A DNA stretch of 64,000 bases from Flavobacterium gelatinilyticum (GCF_027111295.1 NZ_CP114287.1:1798001-1862000), one strand, 5' to 3'; shown: positions 18,961 through 28,437, counted from the first letter of the stretch. Notes: generated from the letters alone by a model not told the origin. Numbers and translations are program-made.

Positions 18961-20637
18961 TTATGCTTTTACATAAGCATCGTCGTGAACGTTTGCAACC
19001 GCTCTTCCTGAAGGATCGTTTAGGTTTTTGAAAGCTTCGTCCCACTCTAAAGCGATTTTTGTACTGCAGGCAACACTTGCTTCCTGCGGCACACATAATG
19101 CAGCTGCATCGCTTGGGAAATGTTCTGTAAATATTGAACGATAGTAGTATTCTTCTTTTGAAGTAGGTGTTTGTAACGGGAATTTAAATCTTGCGTTTGC
19201 CAATTGCTCGTCTGAAACTTCTCTTGCCACAACTTCTTTCAAAGTATCGATCCAGCTGTATCCTACTCCATCAGAAAACTGCTCTTTTTGTCTCCAGGCA
19301 ACACTTTCAGGAAGCATATCTTCAAAAGCTTTACGAACTACCCATTTTTCCATTGGATGTTCTTTGTTAATCATTTTATCTTGCGGGTTGATACGCATGG
19401 CAACATCCATAAATTCTTTATCTAAGAAAGGCACACGACCTTCGATTCCCCACGCAGCCAAACTTTTATTAGCACGCAAACAGTCATACATATGAAGTTT
19501 TCCTAATTTACGAACGTTTTCTTCGTGGAATTCTTTTGCGTTCGGCGCTTTGTGGAAGTATAAATATCCTCCAAATAACTCATCTGCACCTTCTCCTGAA
19601 AGAACCATTTTGATTCCCATTGATTTGATAACTCTGGCCATTAACCACATTGGAGTCGAAGCTCTTACAGTAGTTACATCATATGTTTCAAGGTTATAAA
19701 TTACATCACGAACAGCGTCTAAACCTTCCTGAATTGTAAATTTAATTTCGTGGTGAATAGTTCCAATATGATCTGCTACTTTTCTCGCTGCAGCTAAATC
19801 CGGAGAACCTTCTAATCCAACAGAGAATGAGTGTAATTGAGGATACCACGCATCTGTAGTATCATCTGACTCAATACGTTTTTGAGCAAATTTTTTGGCT
19901 ACAGCCGAAGTTATAGACGAATCTAAACCTCCTGAAAGTAAAACTCCATAAGGAACGTCACTCATTAATTGTCTGTGAACCGCTGCTTCAAGTGCTTTTC
20001 TGATTTCTGGAATGCTTGTTTCGTTGTCTTTTACTGCATCGTACTCCGTCCAGTCCCTTTTGTACCATTGTACAAATTCTCCGTCTTTGCTTGATAAATA
20101 ATGTCCCGGAGGAAATAATTCGATTTTTGTACAGTATCCTTCAAGAGCTTTTAACTCAGAAGCTACGTAGAAAGTTCCGTGCTGGTCCCATCCAATATAC
20201 AATGGAATGATCCCCATATGGTCACGGGCAACGAAATATTCGTCTTTATCAACATCATAAATCGCGAAACCGAAGATTCCGTTTAATTCATCAACAAAGC
20301 TTACTCCTTTTTCTTTGTAAAGTGCCAGGATAACTTCGCAGTCGCTTTCAGTTTGAAAGTTGTATTTTCCTTCAAATTGTTTACGAAGTTCTCTGTGATT
20401 GTAAATTTCACCATTTGCTGCCAAAACCAGTTTTTTATCTTCTGTAAATAAAGGCTGTTTTCCTGAAGCCGGGTCTACAATTGCCAGACGCTCATGAGAA
20501 AGAATTGCTTTATCATTGCTGTAAATACCGCTCCAGTCTGGTCCGCGGTGACGAATGATTTTAGACATTTCTAATACTTGAGGTCTTAAAGCTTCTGCTT
20601 TTTGCTTTAGATCAAAGGCACATACAATTCCGCACAT
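18961..20637 (-). CDS. asnB: Glutamine-hydrolysing asparagine synthetase B
   Basis: Makes asparagine from aspartate, glutamine and ATP. The 558 residues are close to E. coli AsnB. The glutaminase domain is complete: MCGI (Cys2), SHERLAIVD (Arg50), AANGEIYNH (Asn75) and ESDCEVI (Asp99). The synthetase domain has VLLSGGLDSSITSAV and VLSGEGADELFGGYLYFHKAP. The tandem partner downstream lacks three of the four glutaminase residues, so this copy probably supplies normal activity. No TAnnTTTG element is exact; CATCTTTG at 20685-20678 (minus) is the closest. Confidence 0.95.
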   Translation of the reverse strand: MCGIVCAFDLKQKAEALRPQVLEMSKIIRHRGPDWSGIYSNDKAILSHERLAIVDPASGKQPLFTEDKKLVLAANGEIYNHRELRKQFEGKYNFQTESDCEVILALYKEKGVSFVDELNGIFGFAIYDVDKDEYFVARDHMGIIPLYIGWDQHGTFYVASELKALEGYCTKIELFPPGHYLSSKDGEFVQWYKRDWTEYDAVKDNETSIPEIRKALEAAVHRQLMSDVPYGVLLSGGLDSSITSAVAKKFAQKRIESDDTTDAWYPQLHSFSVGLEGSPDLAAARKVADHIGTIHHEIKFTIQEGLDAVRDVIYNLETYDVTTVRASTPMWLMARVIKSMGIKMVLSGEGADELFGGYLYFHKAPNAKEFHEENVRKLGKLHMYDCLRANKSLAAWGIEGRVPFLDKEFMDVAMRINPQDKMINKEHPMEKWVVRKAFEDMLPESVAWRQKEQFSDGVGYSWIDTLKEVVAREVSDEQLANARFKFPLQTPTSKEEYYYRSIFTEHFPSDAAALCVPQEASVACSTKIALEWDEAFKNLNDPSGRAVANVHDDAYVKA

Positions 20638-21076
20638 AATTTTATATTTTTTACTTTTAAATTTTATTTTGATAGGGCAAAGATGAAGTATTAGTTACAA
20701 TTGAAAAACACAAACAACAATATCAATTACAATTATCAATCAAAATAATCAATTTACATACAAAATGTAAAATTCTAACATCAAAAAAAGCCTGAAACTT
20801 AAAATTTTTAATTTTGAGGATAAAACTGGTTTAAAATTGAAAGTTTTTAAGAAGTATTTGAATTATTTTTTGAGTTGTATAGATCTAAATGAAAGATTCG
20901 TAAAGTCAGGAAAGAAAGTTGTTCTGGAATTATAATTTACATAATCCAGCGGATTGTTTGTCATTTCGGGGAACGAGAAATCGCACTAGCAGCTCCGAAA
21001 AGAATATACTTTGTGGATAAGCTAGTGCGATTCCTCCTTTGTTGAAATGACAAGATTGTGCAGAATTAGAAAATAA
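20638..21076. other. Intergenic region upstream of asnB, containing a 96-bp palindromic element
   Basis: 439 bp without a gene. The left part (20638-20780) is CAA/AAT-rich and should hold the asnB promoter. The middle (20780-20950) shows nothing recognisable. The right part is the palindromic repeat annotated at 20958-21053. Confidence 0.6.
20958..21053. repeat. 96-bp palindromic extragenic element
   Basis: Two 33-nt arms (20958-20990 and 21021-21053) around a 30-nt centre, 27 of 33 positions complementary. The outer 10 bp (TTGTCATTTC / GAAATGACAA) and inner 12 bp (AATCGCACTAGC / GCTAGTGCGATT) are perfect. It resembles dispersed REP- or MITE-like elements of flavobacteria. On the minus strand it also lies just after the Gre-like gene stop, where it could act as a terminator. 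Confidence 0.8.
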
Positions 21077-21526
21077 CTACTCTACACTCTCAATAGTATA
21101 ATGCGTTTTATTAATCTCAAACTGAAACCCGACTTTATTCCCCATTAAATGATTTCCTAAAGGTGACTGCGGAGAAAGTGCAATGACATTAATTCCGTCG
21201 ATTGCAATTTTAGGAAGTGCAACGCTTACGTACAAATAAATTCCGTTTGCTTTTACCAGACTGCCCAAAACGATGTTTTCTGTTGTTTTGGCGGGGTCAA
21301 TTTTATCCAGAACGGCTATCTGTGCGATCGATTCTTTTAATTTATGGGTTAGTTTTTCCTGCTCGATGTGCATCATCGATAAGGCGGTTTCGTGTTTATC
21401 GCCGGCAGAACCTTTGGCGTCGTTTTGAGAATCTTCGGTCAGGTTTGAAATCATGTCTCTGAAAACATCAATTCGATCCTGAACCATTTGGATATAGTGT
21501 GAATATATTTTTTCTTTAAATGTCAT
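21077..21526 (-). CDS. Gre-factor-like RNA polymerase-binding protein
   Basis: A 149-residue protein with two parts like GreA/GreB. The first 75 residues are a predicted helical hairpin. Its turn reads KGSAGDKHETALSMM, with Asp43 and Glu46 in the same GDxxExA spacing as the catalytic tip of GreA (GDLRENA). The C-terminal part (VLGSLVKANGIYLYVSVALP to ALSPQSPLGNHLMGNKVG) resembles the FKBP-like Gre domain, where SPxxxxLxGK is typical. Gre factors enter the secondary channel and stimulate transcript cleavage. Relatives of this size are often labelled 3-oxoacyl-ACP synthase in Bacteroidota, which the sequence does not support. Function is inferred by motif only. Confidence 0.6.
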   Translation of the reverse strand: MTFKEKIYSHYIQMVQDRIDVFRDMISNLTEDSQNDAKGSAGDKHETALSMMHIEQEKLTHKLKESIAQIAVLDKIDPAKTTENIVLGSLVKANGIYLYVSVALPKIAIDGINVIALSPQSPLGNHLMGNKVGFQFEINKTHYTIESVE

Positions 21527-21584
21527 TTTTTTAGCTGGTAAGATTCTGTAGTACTGAGATGCTAAGGTTTCTTAATTTAAGATT

Positions 21585-22115
21585 TTATTGAAAAAAAATA
21601 TCCGGATAAACTACATTTCCGTATACCTTTTTCAATCCATCTTTTGTAAGGGGAATAACCATACAATTTTCTGCAGGAACATCAAATGGCATTTTGATAT
21701 TGTATTTTGAACAGCGTTCGTATCCAAATTTTGGATAATAATTTTCATGACCAAGCAAAACAACGGATTTATATCCCAATTTTTCTGCCACATTATGACC
21801 TTCTAAAATAAGTTTTGCTCCTACTCCCTTTCCCTGAAATTCAGGTAAAACAGAAACCGGTGCCAGGGCCAGACATTCAAAAGTATCAAGTTCATTTACA
21901 ATCTCTAGTTTTGTAAATAAAATATGCCCGGCAATTTTTCCGTCGATCTCTGCAACAAGAGATAATTCCGGGATAAAGATTTCTGATTTTCTTAATCTTT
22001 CTACTAAAAACTGCTCTTTGTGATCACTATATTCTTCTTTTTCAAAAGCTTTTTCTATCAGCTGGAAAACACTTTCAAAATCGTCTTTTTGTTCTTGTCT
22101 AATTATAACTTCCAT
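21585..22115 (-). CDS. GNAT family N-acetyltransferase (YhbS-like)
   Basis: A 176-residue single-domain GNAT. The acetyl-CoA loop is VLPEFQGKGVGAKLILEGHN (the Q/RxxGxG/A motif), preceded by ECLALAPVSV. Helix and strand features follow in VVLLGHENYYPKFGYERCSK, the YhbS-type ending. Such enzymes acetylate small amines or protein N termini; the acceptor cannot be named. The stop is 58 bp from the Gre-like gene on the same strand. A TATTTTTG element (22141-22134, minus) may be its promoter. Confidence 0.85.
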   Translation of the reverse strand: MEVIIRQEQKDDFESVFQLIEKAFEKEEYSDHKEQFLVERLRKSEIFIPELSLVAEIDGKIAGHILFTKLEIVNELDTFECLALAPVSVLPEFQGKGVGAKLILEGHNVAEKLGYKSVVLLGHENYYPKFGYERCSKYNIKMPFDVPAENCMVIPLTKDGLKKVYGNVVYPDIFFQ

Positions 22116-22133
22116 TACTCTTTAATTTAGTCA

Positions 22134-22141
22134 CAAAAATA
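22134..22141 (-). promoter_or_regulatory. -7 element upstream of the GNAT gene
   Basis: CAAAAATA on the plus strand, TATTTTTG on the minus strand, ends 19 bp before the ATG at 22115. No clear -33 TTG at the ideal distance. Confidence 0.4.
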
Positions 22142-22190
22142 GCCACAAATTCACGAATCTACTCCAAAAAATCCATGAACCTATGGCTAA
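22141..22190. repeat. Degenerate copy of the AATTCACGAAT dispersed repeat
   Basis: AGCCACAAATTCACGAAT and, inverted, ATCCATGAACCTATGGCT form an imperfect palindrome (13 of 18 positions). The left arm is nearly the same as the repeat arms at 49818-49878 and 50407-50428. Confidence 0.5.
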
Positions 22191-22248
22191 AAAGGCACTT
22201 TCTGTTTAAAAAACTTCGTACCTCACTGCTTTTGCATCAAAAACTGTC

Positions 22249-24003
22249 CTAAAAATCGAATTTATAGTTCCCTCCGGCTAAAACCTGAAATCCCTGAACC
22301 GGATAGTTCAGCCATCTTTCGTAAGCCTGATTTCCTATATTATTTAATTTAAGGAAGAAAGTTAAACGCTCATTATATTTGTATCCTAAATGCGCATTGG
22401 CATCGAAATAACTTTTTAAAGTGGCAATAACGGGATCTGTTCCCAAACTTAAATTAGTCTGCATATCTTTACGTTCGCCTACATAGAAAACCTTTACACC
22501 GGCATACCATTGTTTGGTAATATTTACATCAAGACTTGAACTCAGTTTCATTGATGGTAAATTCCACGCTTCGGCCACATTATCTGTTTGATAACTATTA
22601 AAAGTTCCGTTAATTCCAAAAGTCACATTTTGAGAGAAATCAGCTTTTAATTCTCCATAGAAACGGAAAGTCCTGATATCATCATACGTTACACCAAAAG
22701 AGTTCCCGAAAGCGTAGTTTTGGTTTGTGAAATCTTCTGTATAATCATTGCTTTTAAACAACGCTTTGTCCTTTTCATTTAAATACGAACCTGTCAGATT
22801 ATAGCTTACATTATTGGCCAGTTTTCCTTTTAAACCCGCAAACACATTATATTGTGTACTGCTTGGTCTCATATTTAAAGTTGGAGATAAAAACGGATTA
22901 TCGGTCACAAAATCAGCATACGAGTTTTGGTTTAACGCTCCATTTACTCCTGTGTAGAAAATCATTAAATCGCCAACTAATTTATAAGAAGCATTTACTT
23001 TTGGATAAATATAAAATTTGTTGCCGCTGTTTTCAGAATCCAGAGCATAGAACAATCCGGCACCCAATTCTAATGTCCATTCGTTTTCATGAACCACAAA
23101 ACTCGGTTCAATACCAAAATTGGTTAAACTGTATTTTACCGGTTCAAGATTATCTCTTAAGTAATTATTTTTGAATGAACCGCTTACGTGATCTACAATA
23201 ATATTTGTATTTATTGCCTGATCCATAACATCTACTTTAAAAGTCGGCTTTAGGTAGAAACGATTTTCTGAAGAAGAAAAACTATCCGAAAAATGGGTAA
23301 ATCTTGTCGAAATCTTGCTAAAAATACCTTCTGTAAATTCGGCATTCCCGCCTGCTGAAATCGTATTATAAGAATGATCAGGACTTATTCCTCTAATTAA
23401 ATCATTTTGCAGTTCAGGTGATAAAGTCGATCCAAATCCCGCCGGAAGTCCGTACCAATTGTAAATTTGATTCTGATATCCTACATCAACTCCCCATGAA
23501 ACATCGCGGTTGTTTACGCCATACCCAATATTTAAAGCTGTATCGTAAAATTCGTCATTAAGCTGTACATCTTTAATACCGCCCTGGGAAGAATGATGAC
23601 GAAACATTCCTGCCAGATAATCGTTGTTTCCTAAATCGTGTGTTACAAACAATTCAGCATTTAAAGTTCCGTAATTACCAACACCAGCCGTTGCGTAATT
23701 GCTGAACAATCTTTCTTTTTTAGATTTATCTACAGCTTGTGCATTTCCTTTTGCCGGGGTAAAAGTCGAGGCAACCGGAACAGACAAAATACTGTATTTG
23801 ATCGTTTCTTTAGGCTGGTTTCCGGCATCGTCAAGTGAAGGAATTTCTTTCACTTTAAACGCATCTGATATCGTTGGCGAATAAGGTTTTACCACGTTTA
23901 CTGTTTCTGTTCCTATGTTTTCATTTTTCTTTTGTGCAAACGAAAGCTGAACAACAAATAACACTAGTAAAATGATGATTTTATTTCGGCAGTTTAATTT
24001 CAT
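22249..24003 (-). CDS. Outer-membrane beta-barrel protein, TonB receptor-like without plug
   Basis: 584 residues with signal peptide (NKIIILLVLFVVQLSFAQ) and a short Pro-rich N-terminal segment containing VVKPYSPTISDAFKVKEIPS. About 500 residues of alternating barrel strands follow, ending in an aromatic C terminus (GGNYKFDF). There is no plug domain and the length is below that of full TonB-dependent receptors, so a transport role is doubtful. Such proteins are labelled TonB-dependent receptor in Bacteroidota. It lies in the same direction as, and downstream of, phzF and the 1004-residue TPR protein, and may belong with the TPR protein in an envelope assembly. Confidence 0.7.
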   Translation of the reverse strand: MKLNCRNKIIILLVLFVVQLSFAQKKNENIGTETVNVVKPYSPTISDAFKVKEIPSLDDAGNQPKETIKYSILSVPVASTFTPAKGNAQAVDKSKKERLFSNYATAGVGNYGTLNAELFVTHDLGNNDYLAGMFRHHSSQGGIKDVQLNDEFYDTALNIGYGVNNRDVSWGVDVGYQNQIYNWYGLPAGFGSTLSPELQNDLIRGISPDHSYNTISAGGNAEFTEGIFSKISTRFTHFSDSFSSSENRFYLKPTFKVDVMDQAINTNIIVDHVSGSFKNNYLRDNLEPVKYSLTNFGIEPSFVVHENEWTLELGAGLFYALDSENSGNKFYIYPKVNASYKLVGDLMIFYTGVNGALNQNSYADFVTDNPFLSPTLNMRPSSTQYNVFAGLKGKLANNVSYNLTGSYLNEKDKALFKSNDYTEDFTNQNYAFGNSFGVTYDDIRTFRFYGELKADFSQNVTFGINGTFNSYQTDNVAEAWNLPSMKLSSSLDVNITKQWYAGVKVFYVGERKDMQTNLSLGTDPVIATLKSYFDANAHLGYKYNERLTFFLKLNNIGNQAYERWLNYPVQGFQVLAGGNYKFDF

Positions 24004-24118
24004 ATTTCTTTTATTTTGTAAAATGTCTATTGTAAAATGTCAGATGTTTTACGACTCTCTTTTTTTACTTTTCACATTTCACATCGTACATTATCTAACT
24101 TTCTAATTCTCTAAATTA

Positions 24119-24982
24119 TTATGCTTCCCAATCTCCTTTGGCAACAAACTGGGCTTTTCCTCCTATTTGTATATCAAACTGATCATTGGTCAATTTTCCT
24201 TTGAAATAAATCTCAGACGGACGATTGATATAATCTCCCTGATGGTTCGTTAATTCTAATTCCGGTTTGTGATATTTTAGTAAAAAAGCCTGTAAGCAAG
24301 TACTGGCACTTCCGGTAGCGGCATCTTCAACCAATTGGTTGTGTTCAATGCACAGCATTCGGCTGAAGATTTTTGAACCTTCTAAATAATAAAAATACAA
24401 TCCTCGATGACTTGTTTTACAATGATTTTTCAGCCATAGATCGGTTTTATCTTTATCCAAAACCAGATTTTCAAGTGCTCTTTTACTGCTCAAACCTACC
24501 ATTACAAAGGCACTTCCGGTGGTAACTTCCTGAACCGGAAATTGGTTTTCGAAATCACTCACAGTCAAATTACTGAATGATGTAATATCCTGTTTCGAAA
24601 AAACATCCCAAAATTTTGGCTGTGCTGCTTTTAACCAAATCAAGCTTTCTGACTGATGAATCGCAATGGGTCCAATTGGCACTTCCAGTTTAATTTGGTC
24701 AGGCGAATTATCAAACACTTTATTCATCAAAACCCACGAAGTCCCAATTATAGGATGACCTGCAAACTGCATTTCCTGCGATGGTGTAAATATTCTGATC
24801 TCGGCTTTATTATTTTCTGTGTCCAGTTTTGTAACAAATGTACTTTCGGCAAAATTGATTTCGCGCGCTATCTGCTGCATTTCTTCTGAACTTAAATTTC
24901 CTGCTTCCAAAAAAACCGCCAGCTGGTTTCCGGCATATTTTTTATCTGCAAAAACATCTACTATATAAAAAGGTAAACTCAT
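24119..24982 (-). CDS. PhzF family epimerase/isomerase-like protein
   Basis: A 287-residue PhzF fold protein. The N-terminal half has IVDVFADKKYAGNQLAVFLE and then INFAESTFV, where the Glu of the NxxE motif is the family's catalytic base. The next part has IFTPSQEMQFAGHPIIGTSWVL. The second half carries HNQLVEDAATGSASTCLQAFLL, the binding loop that mirrors the first. PhzF proteins isomerise or epimerise small metabolites; most chromosomal copies outside phenazine clusters have no known substrate. There is no phenazine operon here. Confidence 0.9.
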   Translation of the reverse strand: MSLPFYIVDVFADKKYAGNQLAVFLEAGNLSSEEMQQIAREINFAESTFVTKLDTENNKAEIRIFTPSQEMQFAGHPIIGTSWVLMNKVFDNSPDQIKLEVPIGPIAIHQSESLIWLKAAQPKFWDVFSKQDITSFSNLTVSDFENQFPVQEVTTGSAFVMVGLSSKRALENLVLDKDKTDLWLKNHCKTSHRGLYFYYLEGSKIFSRMLCIEHNQLVEDAATGSASTCLQAFLLKYHKPELELTNHQGDYINRPSEIYFKGKLTNDQFDIQIGGKAQFVAKGDWEA

Positions 24983-25063
24983 ATCTTGTACAATGTGTTT
25001 AAGGTAAAATGTATTTCTGCTTTATTTCAATTCACAGATAACATTTTACTTTTCACTAATAAA

Positions 25064-28000
25064 CTATCTGTTAATTGATGAATTCGTTTTTGATTCTTCT
25101 AGCTTAATCGCATTCAACTCATTTTTAGCTTCTTCAACAACATCCGGATAATCGGTGAAATTATTGATTACGTTGTCTAAAATATAGGTAGCCTGATAAC
25201 TGTCTTTTAATCCGTAGAAGTTTCTCGCCATTAACACCAATCCTTTCGCTCCGTAATATTTGTAGGCTGAATAATTTTTAGCCAGTTTTTGAACGGCAGT
25301 ATTTGATGCTTCAAATTTTCCTTCTTTTGTTTTAAAATAGGCATCATAATACAAAGCTTCTGCTGCTAATTCTCCTTTTGAAGTTGCCAAAAGTTTAGCA
25401 TAAGCTGTTTTTGCTTTGTCTTCGTTTCCGGTCTGCATTGCGGCGCGGGCTACAACAATCTGTGCATCGGCTTTTACACCGGCATCTGATTTTGGATTTT
25501 CTAAAACCTTATCTGCTGCTGTAACCGATTTATCATAATCTTTCTTGTCGTAGTAACATTTCATCAGGTTAGCCTGTGCAAAGTTTTTATTTTGAGGATA
25601 ATCAGCTTCGGCTTCTAAACGTACCAAAACAGGAATTGCTTTATCGCAGTCTTTTGCTTTTAAATAAATCTGAGCCAGTCTGTTTAAAGCCTGCTCTGTA
25701 AATTCGCTTCTTGGCTGGTCGATTACATATTGGTAATTAGAAGTCGATTTTGTTTCTGAACCTTCTGCATAGTACAATTGTGCCAGATAGAAATTAGCTT
25801 CTAAAGCATGTAAACCAGAAGGAAATTTGCTTACATAACCTGCAAAACCGGTAATCGCCGCCTTGCTGTTGTTTTGACTGTATTGTTTAAAAGCCGCATC
25901 GTAAGTATCGTTATCAAGTTCAGCATCGGTTACAGAAACGAAATCCAGCGTCTTTACCCATGTCGCATATTCATCAACTCTTCCTGAATCAACATAAATT
26001 AATCTCGCTGTAGAAACGGCTTCTAAGGCTTCCGGCGTTTTTGGAAATTCAGCTGCAACTTTTTTGAATTTTGTTAAAGCCTGCTCGTCACGATCTGAAT
26101 TATAATAAATCAAACCTTGTTTCAGGATAGATTTTGAAGTAAACGAACCGTTTTTGTATTCAGAAATTAACTGGTCGTACGTTTTAATTGCCAGATCATT
26201 TTTCTTATCTGCCACGTACGTATTTCCTAATTCGAATAAAACATCATCACGATATTCTGATTTTTTATACATTTTCAGGAAATTGTTCAGTTCACTGATT
26301 TTCTGATCATTTTTCCCCATAAAACCATACGAAAGTGCTTTTTGAAACTGAGCATAATCTGCATCGACACTTTTGGCATCCATTGCTTTTCCGTATGCTT
26401 CCATTGCCTGAGCATATTTAGAAGTTACAAAACGTGAATCTCCCAAACGTAAATAAGAATCATTTAAACGTACTTTGTCTTCTTTAGAATTCTCAATCTG
26501 CGCCTGAAATGAATTAGCAGCCTGATCGTATTCTTTTAATTTAAAATACGTATATCCAATATTATAATTGATGTTTTTATATTCGTCTGTACTTTTTGCT
26601 GCCGGAAGTCCTGCAAATTGTTTGTACGTCAATAGTGCATTTTGCATATCGTCGTTAAGATATTCTGTTTCTGCTTTCCAAAAAGTCGCACGGGCTGTAA
26701 ATTCAGGTGTTTTTTGTTCAGCAATGGCACTTTTGAACATTTTTGAAGCTTCTGAATAATTTGATTCGTTGTACAATTCAAGTCCTCTGTAAAAAAGTAC
26801 TTTTTGGTACGCTGCTTTGTTTTCAGGCGTTCTGTTTTTTTCTAATAAAACCAAAGCTTCTTTGTAATTTTTGGTAGAAATATAAGAGTCAACTAATAAT
26901 TTTTCTACTTCTGCCCTGCTTGAATTGTTTGGATATTTCTTTAAGAAATCCAGTAAAATTCCCGGAACGGTCTGGTAAGCGTTTCCAATATCGTAACTTA
27001 ATTTTGCGTAATTTAAAGAAGCATCTTCCTGAATTTGTGCATTAAAATCCATTTCGGAAGCATTTTTAAACGCGTTTAAAGCTTCTTGCTTTTTACCCGT
27101 ATTTAAATAACTCAAACCTAAATGATAATACGCATTTTGAGCCACAAAGTCTTTACCTTCAATGATTTTATTAAATTGTGAAATGGCTTTTTCATATTCT
27201 TTCTGCTCATAATACGCATATCCTAACTGATAAAAATCGGTATTGTTCCATTTTCCTTTTTTACCTGCATACTGCTCTAAATACGGAATGGCTTTTCCGT
27301 ATTGTTTTAAGTTGAAATAACTTTCTCCAATAATTTTATTCAGTTCCGATTTTTCCATTGCATTGGATTTCTCCATTGCTTTTTGCCCCAAATCGATTGC
27401 TTTTTGGAAATTTCCTAATTTGAAATTCATATCGGCCTGATAGTACGAAAGTTTCTCTTTGTACTTTTCTTCTCCCGAAACCTCATCAAAATATTTGGTA
27501 GCCTCTTTATAATCATCTCCTTCATAAGCCATAAAACCTAAGTAATATTTGGCCTGCGAACCATATTCAGGAGAATTCACCACTTTATTGAAATATGTTG
27601 TCGCTTCTTTTTTCTTTTTAGCATTAAAATAGCCGTATCCTTTCTGGAAATTAAATTTATCCGATTCTGATTTGCTCATGTAACTTTCGTCAACTCTGTC
27701 AAACCACTGTAAAGCTTTTGGATAATTGCCTTGTTCAAAGAAATATTGCGCTACCTCGATATACGCCTGGTTCTGTTTGGTGCTTGTTGGGTAATCCTCA
27801 ACAAACTTTTCCATCAAAGCATCGGCATTGGGTTTATTGGTTCTGATAGCACAGTTGGCAATGTAATAGGCACAGTCTGATTTTACTTCTTCGGTAACTG
27901 CGGTGTTTTTTACATTTTCGAAAATATGTTGTGCCGAAGCATATTGTTTGTCATTATATAAAGCCAGTGCTTTGTCAAAATCCTTTAATTCGTAAGTATA

Positions 28001-28078
28001 TATAGCTGATTTTTGTGCTGAAACTGCTGTAGAAATAAGGATAATTTGGAATAAAAAGAACCAGGAAAGTTTACGCAT
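25064..28078 (-). CDS. Large secreted TPR-repeat protein
   Basis: 1004 residues: signal peptide (RKLSWFFLFQIILISTAVSA) followed by some 20 or more tetratricopeptide-like helical pairs, for example YYLGFMAYEGDDYKEATKYF, QLGYAYYEQKEYEKAISQF and YHLGLSYLNTGKKQEALNAF. No enzymatic domain was seen. Such long periplasmic or outer-membrane-associated TPR solenoids act as protein-binding scaffolds. It is the first gene of a probable minus-strand unit with phzF and the barrel protein. The opposite neighbour is ftsE, 359 bp away. Role inferred from architecture only. Confidence 0.85.
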   Translation of the reverse strand: MRKLSWFFLFQIILISTAVSAQKSAIYTYELKDFDKALALYNDKQYASAQHIFENVKNTAVTEEVKSDCAYYIANCAIRTNKPNADALMEKFVEDYPTSTKQNQAYIEVAQYFFEQGNYPKALQWFDRVDESYMSKSESDKFNFQKGYGYFNAKKKKEATTYFNKVVNSPEYGSQAKYYLGFMAYEGDDYKEATKYFDEVSGEEKYKEKLSYYQADMNFKLGNFQKAIDLGQKAMEKSNAMEKSELNKIIGESYFNLKQYGKAIPYLEQYAGKKGKWNNTDFYQLGYAYYEQKEYEKAISQFNKIIEGKDFVAQNAYYHLGLSYLNTGKKQEALNAFKNASEMDFNAQIQEDASLNYAKLSYDIGNAYQTVPGILLDFLKKYPNNSSRAEVEKLLVDSYISTKNYKEALVLLEKNRTPENKAAYQKVLFYRGLELYNESNYSEASKMFKSAIAEQKTPEFTARATFWKAETEYLNDDMQNALLTYKQFAGLPAAKSTDEYKNINYNIGYTYFKLKEYDQAANSFQAQIENSKEDKVRLNDSYLRLGDSRFVTSKYAQAMEAYGKAMDAKSVDADYAQFQKALSYGFMGKNDQKISELNNFLKMYKKSEYRDDVLFELGNTYVADKKNDLAIKTYDQLISEYKNGSFTSKSILKQGLIYYNSDRDEQALTKFKKVAAEFPKTPEALEAVSTARLIYVDSGRVDEYATWVKTLDFVSVTDAELDNDTYDAAFKQYSQNNSKAAITGFAGYVSKFPSGLHALEANFYLAQLYYAEGSETKSTSNYQYVIDQPRSEFTEQALNRLAQIYLKAKDCDKAIPVLVRLEAEADYPQNKNFAQANLMKCYYDKKDYDKSVTAADKVLENPKSDAGVKADAQIVVARAAMQTGNEDKAKTAYAKLLATSKGELAAEALYYDAYFKTKEGKFEASNTAVQKLAKNYSAYKYYGAKGLVLMARNFYGLKDSYQATYILDNVINNFTDYPDVVEEAKNELNAIKLEESKTNSSINR

Positions 28079-28437
28079 TTTAGTTATATTTAGTATTCAA
28101 ATTTATCATTTTATACCGTTTATAACGAAACGTTTCTTAATTTTATTATGAACAAATGTTAACGATCGGCTATTTGCGGCTTAAATTTCACCATATAAGA
28201 AATATAAGTAATTATAAGCTAAGTTTTTCAGCCGTGATTTTGCCCAACACAAAATCAACACGCAAAGCTAAAATAAACTTACATGACTTATATGGTTTAA
28301 AATTAGTTCTATATTCCAAATTAGTCGTATCGTTCAATTTGCCCATTCGTTTCAGGGAGTTTTCTTAAGAAATGATTGAAATTTATTTTGAATCCAGTCG
28401 TTATCTTATTACTTTTACCATTCAAATCAATTTTATT
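28079..28437. other. Divergent intergenic region between the TPR gene and ftsE
   Basis: 359 bp with no convincing gene; a 70-codon open frame on the plus strand matches nothing recognisable. It contains a perfect 10-bp inverted repeat, ACCATATAAG (28190-28199) and CTTATATGGT (28287-28296). The A/T flanks extend the similarity, and 87 bp separate the arms. These may be paired regulator sites or the base of a structured RNA. Confidence 0.5.

Noticed and set aside
28156..28368. 70-codon open frame in the TPR/ftsE spacer
   Set aside because: Crosses the inverted repeats, has no family features and no spacing relation to ftsE.
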